DNA from: an uncultured Lentisphaeria bacterium
Lineage (GTDB): Bacteria > Verrucomicrobiota > Lentisphaeria > Victivallales > Victivallaceae
Assembly: GCA_903821255.1 (NCBI GenBank)
Contig: CAIJKT010000910.1
Location: 1 to 6,456 of the forward strand
Length of the DNA stretch: 6,456 nt
Direction: 5' to 3'
The notes beneath the pieces are model-generated. The model was not told the DNA's origin and ran no database searches. It worked only from the letters and a program-made list of their open reading frames with translations. This document shows, in pieces, positions 1 through 4,972 of the stretch (position 1 is its first letter; each line of letters begins with the position of its first letter). The position numbers and the translations under genes are program-made.

Positions 1-710
1 GCTTTCAAATTATCGAGGACCGGTTTCTTTTTTAACGGGTTCACGACTTCCGCAGCGGCTGGTTTTTCTGCCGCAGGAGCCGGCACATTTTCCACTACCT
101 CGGCAATCTGTTTCTTATCAGCGGTTGGAGATACTACAATGGTTTTGACTTTAGGCGGCGCGGCTGTCGGCGGCGCTGAAATATTCTTCGCTTCAGGCAC
201 GGCTTCCTGAACAGGAACTTCTTTTTCTTCCGGCGGCGCCAGCACATACTGCCGGGGTAAAACCGACACGGAGTTATCAGTTTGTCCGCCGGCCTCTGAA
301 TAGGCATAAAAACTGGCAATGGCAAAAAGCGGCAGAAGCAAAACAACCGTCAGGAATCCCATGTCAAAAACAAACGCCCAGATGCGCGATGACGCGATTG
401 CATTCTCCGGTGCATGCTGGTAGGCGAAAGAAGTCTTTTCTTTCTTTTCTTTCTTGAAAATTGATTTTATCGAACTCACCGAACCAAGAGTTTTTGCCGC
501 CTGGCTTGTTGTTTCTTCAAGGCGCGTCCTCTGCTGGTTGAGATTTTCCTCCACAAAATCCAGTTCAGCAACAGTCTTCCACTTGCCCAGCAGAGAATTT
601 CTTATCGGAGTATCGCCAGTAACCCGGTCCTCGTCAATCCATTTCTTCAGCGTGTCCTGGTCAACAGGGCCGTGTTCATTGTCTTCAATATCTTTTATTA
701 TGAATTCCAT
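1..710 (-). CDS. GYF_2-type domain / RDD-type membrane protein, N-terminal part (3' end outside window)
   Basis: 236 codons are visible, reading leftward from ATG at 708-710 and still open at the edge. Residues 1-53 resemble a GYF_2 domain: a GPV at 14-16, a helix with KKWIDEDRV, then the GKW...VAEL end typical of these modules, which are thought to bind peptides. Residues 54-100 are charged, probably coiled, and end in a Lys-rich stretch. Residues 108-135 form one membrane helix carrying the R..A...D pattern (R109, A112, D116) that marks the first helix of RDD proteins. From about 140 on there is a Pro/Ala/Val/Lys-rich, probably disordered segment of nearly 100 residues, much longer than a usual RDD loop. 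Further RDD helices would have to lie outside the window. The start is certain in frame: an in-frame TAA lies seven codons upstream with no other start between. No clear Shine-Dalgarno is present. The function of RDD proteins is mostly unknown (some are linked to ion transport), so no specific role is assigned. Confidence 0.8.
   Translation of the reverse strand, partial: MEFIIKDIEDNEHGPVDQDTLKKWIDEDRVTGDTPIRNSLLGKWKTVAELDFVEENLNQQRTRLEETTSQAAKTLGSVSSIKSIFKKEKKEKTSFAYQHAPENAIASSRIWAFVFDMGFLTVVLLLPLFAIASFYAYSEAGGQTDNSVSVLPRQYVLAPPEEKEVPVQEAVPEAKNISAPPTAAPPKVKTIVVSPTADKKQIAEVVENVPAPAAEKPAAAEVVNPLKKKPVLDNLK
435..455. repeat. 9-nt pyrimidine tandem repeat inside the RDD-type gene
   Basis: CTTTTCTTT occurs at 435-443 and again at 444-452, followed by a partial third copy CTT, inside an uninterrupted 22-nt pyrimidine tract (434-455). 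On the coding (minus) strand it encodes a Lys/Glu-rich stretch (KKEKKEK, about residues 86-92) just before the membrane helix. The unit is three codons long, so gain or loss of a copy would keep the frame. The low complexity could also simply reflect a Lys-rich linker. Confidence 0.7.
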
Positions 711-727
711 TTTGCGCCCGTTTTTTA

Positions 728-757
728 ATTATAAAATTATTAGCATAAATAAGTCTA
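728..757 (-). promoter_or_regulatory. Candidate sigma70-type promoter for the RDD-type gene
   Basis: On the minus strand a perfect TATAAT lies at 733-728, preceded at an 18-nt spacing by TAGACT (757-752), a 4/6 match to TTGACA. Transcription would start near 721, only about 11 nt before the ATG at 710. The transcript would then be nearly leaderless, in keeping with the absence of a clear Shine-Dalgarno there. The region is AT-rich, so chance matches are possible. Confidence 0.35.
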
Positions 758-779
758 GATGAATTAAAGGAAAATTCAA

Positions 780-824
780 ATGCAGTTTTTGAAAAACCTG
801 CGCGGCGATTCAGTATTGCAATAG
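780..824 (+). other. Possible 14-codon leader ORF upstream of the glycosyltransferase
   Basis: ATG at 780-782 opens a 14-residue frame (MQFLKNLRGDSVLQ) ending in TAG at 822-824. AAGGA at 767-771 sits 8 nt before it, a good Shine-Dalgarno position and better placed than that of several full genes here. The frame ends 58 nt before the glycosyltransferase start. It has no run of a single regulatory amino acid, so classical attenuation is not indicated. A 14-codon frame with an upstream AAGGA can easily arise by chance in AT-rich DNA. Confidence 0.13.
782..801. repeat. Imperfect inverted repeat (hairpin) in the divergent promoter region
   Basis: GCAGTTTT (782-789) pairs with AAAACTGC allowing one bulged C (793-801, bulge at 797 or 798), leaving a loop of about three nucleotides. 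No T-run follows on the plus strand, and neither flanking gene ends here, so it is not an intrinsic terminator for an annotated gene. It may be an operator between the two divergent genes, an RNA structure in a leader, or chance. Confidence 0.35.
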
Positions 825-842
825 AGAATTTTAAGGTTAGAT

Positions 843-848
843 TATACT
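843..848 (+). promoter_or_regulatory. Candidate -10 element for the glycosyltransferase gene
   Basis: TATACT at 843-848 matches TATAAT at five of six positions and would place transcription start near 855, giving a leader of about 28 nt. The only -35-like sequence nearby, TTGCAA at 816-821, is 21 nt away, longer than the usual 16-18. Support is therefore weak. An overlapping TATGAT at 848-853 is an equally possible -10. Confidence 0.22.
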
Positions 849-882
849 ATGATTATTTTAAACATTATGGAGAGCCTGAAAG

Positions 883-2514
883 ATGGACATTAAAAAATAC
901 TTGATTCAAAACAAGATATTGGCGGTTTCCGTAGGCATTGCATTCCTTATTTCTCTCGCTCATATCTTCTTTTGTGTGGACGTGTTCAATGACATTGCCG
1001 GGTCTTACGGGCCAATGGCCGGTGCCTTCGGGGCCGGTGACTGGGAAAACGCCTTTCCTGAAAATGTGCCTCCGCTTCTTCCTTCGCTTGCGGGAATTCT
1101 CTGCATAGCCGGAATCAATACCCTTACGGCATTGATTATCGTCTCGAGCCTGTTTTATATTCTGGCGATTTTTCCATTGTATCATTTACTCAAACTATAT
1201 CTTAAGCCGGAACATGCGGCGCTGGGCTGTCTGCTTTATGTGGCAGCGCCGAAAATTATCCGTTTCAGTTGCACCGGGCTGCCTGACGCCGGCAGAAATT
1301 TCTTCCTCATCACCGCAATCTGGCTGCTGTTGAGCTATTTCCGGAAGAACAGCGCCGTGAAATTGCTGTTTCTGGCGTTATGCCTGGGCGGCCTGGCTCT
1401 GGTTCGGGCTGAGGGAGTTGTCTATCTGCCGCTGTTTCTGGGCTGGTTCATTATAATGCACTTCCGCAACCGAGGCACACTGCCGTTTTTAGCCAGTACG
1501 CTGTCTCTGTTGAAGAAACTGGCGATAGTACTGGTCCTTTTATTAATTGTCATTTCACCGCGCATGTATCAGGTTCACAGTCTTACAGGTATTCCGGCGA
1601 TTGATTCAAGACAATCTGACGTTATCGCCGGACTGATGGATTTCAGCTTGCCGGTAATTCAAAGTGACGATGCCATTGCCCTGCCGGAACCAGGAGCGAG
1701 ACAACATCATGTGGCTGTTTCCAGACTGCTCGTACTGCTGGAATGTTTCTGCAGCGGCAGTTATGAACTGTACCTGGCGCTGGCAATCGCCGGCATCCTG
1801 CTTTTAAGGAAAAGAAATCAGATTTCCCTGGAACACTGGGTACTGTTCAGTTTTGTCATCTGCAATGCGCTGATATTCTTTGTGATTCTGATGAGCGAAA
1901 GATTTTTCAACGTCAATACCATGCTGCTGATGCCATTTACAGTGCTGGCCTGCCTGGCGGTCTATGATTTCCTTTGTTCAAAAGGTTTGCGTCAAGCCGC
2001 TTTAATCGCGTTTACAATCATGGTGAGTGCACAAATTTGCATCGGCTCAAATAATGTTTTCAACCTGAAACAAAATGAAAGATCTAAAGTCGGCAAATGG
2101 ATAATGACAAAAGAATCCAGCCTGCTTCAGGAAACCGGCAAGAATGATATTGCAAGAAAAATCGTCATTCTATCCGACAAACCGCAATATGCATTCTGGG
2201 CAAACGCGGAATGGGCAAAATCAACCGGGAAAAAAGGCCAGGAACTGCCGCCGCTCGAAGTACTGCAAGCACAAAATGTTGATATTGCCGTTGTTGAGAA
2301 AGAAGACTCCCCCATTTATCTGCAAATCATCAAATCTCCGCACTTCAAGCAGATATTGACGCCGTTTTATGAACAGACCGGTATTTTCCTGTTTATTCCG
2401 GATAAAACCGCACCTGACTATGTGCCGTCTGATGATGTCTCCGATGATGACTCAAAAGACAAGATGCCAGCCAAATCAGGCAGCAGTTCGGCTCCGCCAG
2501 CAGAACAGCCATGA
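883..2514 (+). CDS. GT39-like integral membrane glycosyltransferase (ArnT/PMT type)
   Basis: A 543-residue polytopic membrane protein. Enzymes of this GT-C class transfer a sugar from a polyprenyl-phosphate donor to a lipid or protein on the outer face of the inner membrane. After the first helix (about 11-31) comes the family's catalytic-type loop: acidic D33/D36, then AGDW (51-54) and FPENVPPLLP (58-67), close to the usual DE...Y...GDW...hPPL pattern. About ten further hydrophobic segments follow up to residue 388 (for example 82-105, 138-152, 158-193, 211-226, 291-308, 318-337, 343-363). An RAEG motif lies at 175-178. Residues 395-508 form a soluble, probably periplasmic domain, and 509-543 is an acidic, Ser/Pro-rich tail. 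The start is fixed: an in-frame TGA lies at 877-879, and GGAG (869-872) is 10 nt upstream. The acceptor and sugar cannot be read from the sequence; lipid A, protein and polysaccharide precursors are all possible. The gene is 64 bp upstream of the CNNM pair on the same strand and probably co-transcribed with it. Confidence 0.82.
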   Translation: MDIKKYLIQNKILAVSVGIAFLISLAHIFFCVDVFNDIAGSYGPMAGAFGAGDWENAFPENVPPLLPSLAGILCIAGINTLTALIIVSSLFYILAIFPLYHLLKLYLKPEHAALGCLLYVAAPKIIRFSCTGLPDAGRNFFLITAIWLLLSYFRKNSAVKLLFLALCLGGLALVRAEGVVYLPLFLGWFIIMHFRNRGTLPFLASTLSLLKKLAIVLVLLLIVISPRMYQVHSLTGIPAIDSRQSDVIAGLMDFSLPVIQSDDAIALPEPGARQHHVAVSRLLVLLECFCSGSYELYLALAIAGILLLRKRNQISLEHWVLFSFVICNALIFFVILMSERFFNVNTMLLMPFTVLACLAVYDFLCSKGLRQAALIAFTIMVSAQICIGSNNVFNLKQNERSKVGKWIMTKESSLLQETGKNDIARKIVILSDKPQYAFWANAEWAKSTGKKGQELPPLEVLQAQNVDIAVVEKEDSPIYLQIIKSPHFKQILTPFYEQTGIFLFIPDKTAPDYVPSDDVSDDDSKDKMPAKSGSSSAPPAEQP

Positions 2515-2578
2515 AAAAAACCGTTAATTCCCGCCTGACGGAATATTGGTTTCCATCTGAATAGAGGAGTTTGCGGAG

Positions 2579-3850
2579 ATGCTGGAGACCGCTCTTTTTA
2601 TCAATATTATTATCCTGATCATGCTGATTTTGTTTTCGGCGTTCTTCTCATGCTCGGAAACTGCACTGTTTTCGCTCAGCCGGGCCAGGCTGTTAAACTA
2701 CAGGAAAGACAGGTCCAGGACCCGTAAAACAATCATTGAACTCCTTGATTCATATCATACCACGCTGATTGCGCTGATACTGGCCAACATGTTTGTCAAC
2801 ACCGGCATCGCCATCGTCAACGAACATATCATGGCCGCCGCCAACCTCGGCACATGGACTACGCGAATACTCTCAATTTTCATAACCGTGGTTATACTCC
2901 TGGTTTTAGGCGAGGTCATCCCGAAAACCATCGCCTTGATCAACGCCGACAAAGTATCGGACAAGGTGGCTCTGCCCGTACTTTTAATCAAACGCCTGCT
3001 CAGTCCGGTGGTGCTGCTAGTGGAAAAGATATCTTCTTTTATTCTCGACTTGATCGGCAGAAGGAAAATAGTGCCGCTTACGGCCGAGGAATATTCATCC
3101 TATCTGGAAATGGCCGGCACTTCCGGGGCATTTTCAAGAGCGGAAATGCAGTTGCTGAATACCGCGCTGGAATTGCGCGAGAAGCTGGTTGCCGAAGTAA
3201 TGACCGGCAGAATCGAAACCTGCACCATCCCGCGCGAGCTTTCCCCTGAAGAAGTGGTTAAGATCATCCGCCGCGAAAAGCGCGAGTTCTTTCCGATTGT
3301 AAAGCAGGATATTGACGATACTGAACATTTTTTATCCGCCAGAGGATTTTTCCTCCTGCCGGAGGAGGAGCGCCGCCAATGGGCGCACAGCAGCGGCGTA
3401 TTTTCCGCCATCTCCATTCCTGACAATACTTCGCTGACTCTGGCTTTGACCTCCATGCGCCGCAGAAAGATCCCGGCCGCGCTTACGGTTGACGAATATG
3501 GACGGGTTTCCGGAATGATAACCTCTAAAGACATATACAGCGTCATGGTCGGAAATATCAACGGGCCGTACAAAACACCGGACTTTGACATACAGCAATT
3601 GCACGAACATACATGGATCATTGACGGCATGATGCCGCTGTACACCTTTGAAGAAGAGTTCAAGGTCGATATCCCCGATGAATTCGAGTCCAATACGCTG
3701 AACGGACTGTTCTGCGAAGTTATCGGGAGGATTCCGGCAGCCGGCGACGAAATAACCGTATTCGGCATCAAAATGCTGGCAGAGAATGTCGAGCATCACT
3801 GCGTCAAACGCATGCGCGTTGAACTGCTGCCCCGGGAGGATAAATCATGA
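2579..3850 (+). CDS. CNNM/CBS/CorC_HlyC family membrane protein (putative Mg2+/cation transporter), full-length
   Basis: The 423 residues have the standard order of the 'hemolysin C/CorC' family, now regarded as Mg2+ (Na+-coupled) efflux proteins or their relatives rather than toxins. The CNNM (DUF21) membrane domain spans about 1-160. It has SAFFSCSETALFSLSRARL at 20-38, ILANMFVN at 67-74 and LGEVIPKT at 110-117, retaining S20, S24, S26, N70, N74, G111, E112 and P115. A CBS pair follows: CBS1 about 204-260, starting VAEVMTGR, and CBS2 about 276-325 with VDEYGRVSGMITSKD. A C-terminal CorC_HlyC domain at about 335-417 shows WIIDGMMPL and RIPAAGDEI. CBS1 is divergent: the usual SRiPVY and GhhhhKD positions read EFFPIV and HFLSARGFFLL, so nucleotide binding there may be altered. 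The start is fixed by an in-frame TGA at 2558-2560, and AGAGGAG (2563-2569) lies 9 nt upstream. It is translationally coupled to the next CNNM gene. The family is clear; the ion moved is not proven by sequence. Confidence 0.93.
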   Translation: MLETALFINIIILIMLILFSAFFSCSETALFSLSRARLLNYRKDRSRTRKTIIELLDSYHTTLIALILANMFVNTGIAIVNEHIMAAANLGTWTTRILSIFITVVILLVLGEVIPKTIALINADKVSDKVALPVLLIKRLLSPVVLLVEKISSFILDLIGRRKIVPLTAEEYSSYLEMAGTSGAFSRAEMQLLNTALELREKLVAEVMTGRIETCTIPRELSPEEVVKIIRREKREFFPIVKQDIDDTEHFLSARGFFLLPEEERRQWAHSSGVFSAISIPDNTSLTLALTSMRRRKIPAALTVDEYGRVSGMITSKDIYSVMVGNINGPYKTPDFDIQQLHEHTWIIDGMMPLYTFEEEFKVDIPDEFESNTLNGLFCEVIGRIPAAGDEITVFGIKMLAENVEHHCVKRMRVELLPREDKS

Positions 3851-4839
3851 TTTATCTTTTCTCCGGACTGATCCTGGCGGTACTCATGCATTCATTTTTC
3901 TGCGGTTGCGAAATCGGACTGATATCCTCCCAGAAACCGCGAATCCGCTCACTTGTAAGACGAGGAGTGCACAGTGCCGCGATTATTGAATTCTTCCTGG
4001 GTCGTCCGCATCTGATGCTGGCAACCATCCTGATCGGAGTCAATATCGCACTCAGCATCGCCGCCAATCTGGCGAAAGAAATTGCACTGCAATGGGGTTG
4101 CCGGGACAACTGGGCAACAATGTTCATAACTGCCTCCTTGCTGTCCATCATCCTGCTGATATTTGAAATCGTTCCGAAAGACTGGTTCCGGCAGGCTCCT
4201 GAAGAACGCTGCGTCCGCTTCGCTAGACTGTTCTACGCTTTCTACTTCACCCTGTATGTACCGGCAATACTACTGGCAAAATTCACCGCATGGTTCATCA
4301 ATACCTTCTCCAATCAGGCCAAAAGTGCGGACAACGCCAAACTTCTCCTCCGGGAGGACTTCCGCATCCTGCTGCGGGACAGCGAAAGTGCCGGAATAAT
4401 TGAAAACGAGGCCGCGGAAATCATTGACCGTTCCCTGGACTTCTATAATCTGCGCGTCGGCAGCATAATGATCCCGATAAATAAAGCCAAAACGGTTTCT
4501 GACAGAGCCACAGTCAGCGAAGCAGTGGAACTCTGCCGCCAGTACCGGCTGTCGCATCTGCCCATAAAAAATGAAAATCTTGCGGATGTAAATCAGCAAT
4601 ACACCGGCATTTTCAGCATCTATGACGCAATCTTTAAACTGGATGAAGCAAAATGGCATGAAACACCGGTGACCTCATGTTCCCGGATTCCAGCGACAAT
4701 CCGTCCGCACAGTGAGCTCAATGAAGTTCTCACCCGTACTCAATCCGCCCAATGCCAACTGGTAGTCGTCAGAAATGACAGTAACACCCCGATAGGCATC
4801 GTCACCCCGGTGGATGTCGTAAAACGGCTGTTTCCATGA
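3847..4839 (+). CDS. Second CNNM/CBS protein, short paralogue lacking CorC_HlyC domain and most ion-site residues
   Basis: This 330-residue protein overlaps the previous stop by ATGA (3847-3850), with GGGAGGA (3834-3840) 6 nt upstream and an in-frame TAA at 3841-3843 excluding any earlier start. The layout is a CNNM membrane domain (about 1-155), an amphipathic linker (161-200), and a CBS pair (about 205-265 and 272-328, each with a VSEAVELC- or LNEVLTRT-type helix). It ends at CBS2 with VDVVKRLFP; the CorC_HlyC domain of its neighbour is absent. The membrane motifs align with the first protein but differ at key positions. SAFFSCSE becomes HSFFCGCE (S20, S24, S26 replaced by H15, C19, C21). 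The two Asn of the second motif become V65 and L69. LGEVIPK becomes IFEIVPK (Gly to F106). Only the Glu (E22, E107) and PK are kept. It may be a regulatory or structural partner in a heterodimer, or may handle another substrate. Tandem CNNM genes occur in other bacteria, including Chlamydiae, from memory. Confidence 0.9.
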   Translation: MIYLFSGLILAVLMHSFFCGCEIGLISSQKPRIRSLVRRGVHSAAIIEFFLGRPHLMLATILIGVNIALSIAANLAKEIALQWGCRDNWATMFITASLLSIILLIFEIVPKDWFRQAPEERCVRFARLFYAFYFTLYVPAILLAKFTAWFINTFSNQAKSADNAKLLLREDFRILLRDSESAGIIENEAAEIIDRSLDFYNLRVGSIMIPINKAKTVSDRATVSEAVELCRQYRLSHLPIKNENLADVNQQYTGIFSIYDAIFKLDEAKWHETPVTSCSRIPATIRPHSELNEVLTRTQSAQCQLVVVRNDSNTPIGIVTPVDVVKRLFP

Positions 4840-4972
4840 CAAATGCTGTTGAAATAAAGGCTTTTATCAGAGAATTGTCAAAAAAACTTTGTGATATGAG
4901 ATTTCGTGATAATATTATTCTTATACTTACGTTATATTAATCGTAAATAAATCTCAGGATTACGTTTAATAT
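4840..4972 (+). other. AT-rich intergenic gap, probable boundary between transcription units
   Basis: These 133 bp hold no ORF or RNA gene that I can support and are clearly more AT-rich than the flanking genes. A weak nested inverted repeat is present (TGACAA at 4837-4842 with TTGTCA at 4875-4880, enclosing ATAAA 4854-4858 with TTTAT 4863-4867), but no T-run follows, so a terminator is not called. ATAATATTAT at 4909-4918 is a perfect 10-bp palindrome overlapping the candidate -10, as might be expected of an operator or simply of AT-rich DNA. Confidence 0.5.
4889..4918 (+). promoter_or_regulatory. Candidate sigma70-type promoter for the PA14-containing protein gene
   Basis: TTGTGA (4889-4894, 4/6) and TATTAT (4913-4918, 5/6) are separated by 18 nt, which is acceptable spacing. 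Initiation near 4925 would give a leader of about 48 nt. Together with the 133-bp gap this suggests the last gene is transcribed separately from the CNNM operon. The AT-rich context makes chance matches likely, so confidence is modest. Confidence 0.3.

Noticed and set aside
454..762. Plus-strand open frame of 102 codons near the divergent region
   Set aside because: Most of it is antisense to the GYF_2/RDD-type gene, whose domain pattern is convincing, and its own translation is not recognisable.
2527..2544. Inverted repeat ATTCC...GGAAT between the glycosyltransferase and the first CNNM gene, as a terminator
   Set aside because: The stem is only 5 bp with an 8-nt loop and no T-run follows. 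It does not support termination between these genes.
3100..3771. Long open frame (223 codons) on the minus strand, antisense to the full-length CNNM gene
   Set aside because: It lies entirely inside a gene with clear family motifs, its translation is Ser-rich without recognisable domains, and it has no supporting context. It is best explained as a by-product of the codon use of the plus-strand gene.
4270..4659. Minus-strand open frame of 129 codons inside the second CNNM gene
   Set aside because: It is antisense to a well-supported coding region and shows no domain or signal of its own.
4837..4880. Nested inverted repeat after the second CNNM gene, as an intrinsic terminator
   Set aside because: The stems are short and AT-rich, the outer arms are 32 nt apart, and the stretch that follows is A-rich rather than T-rich on the coding strand.
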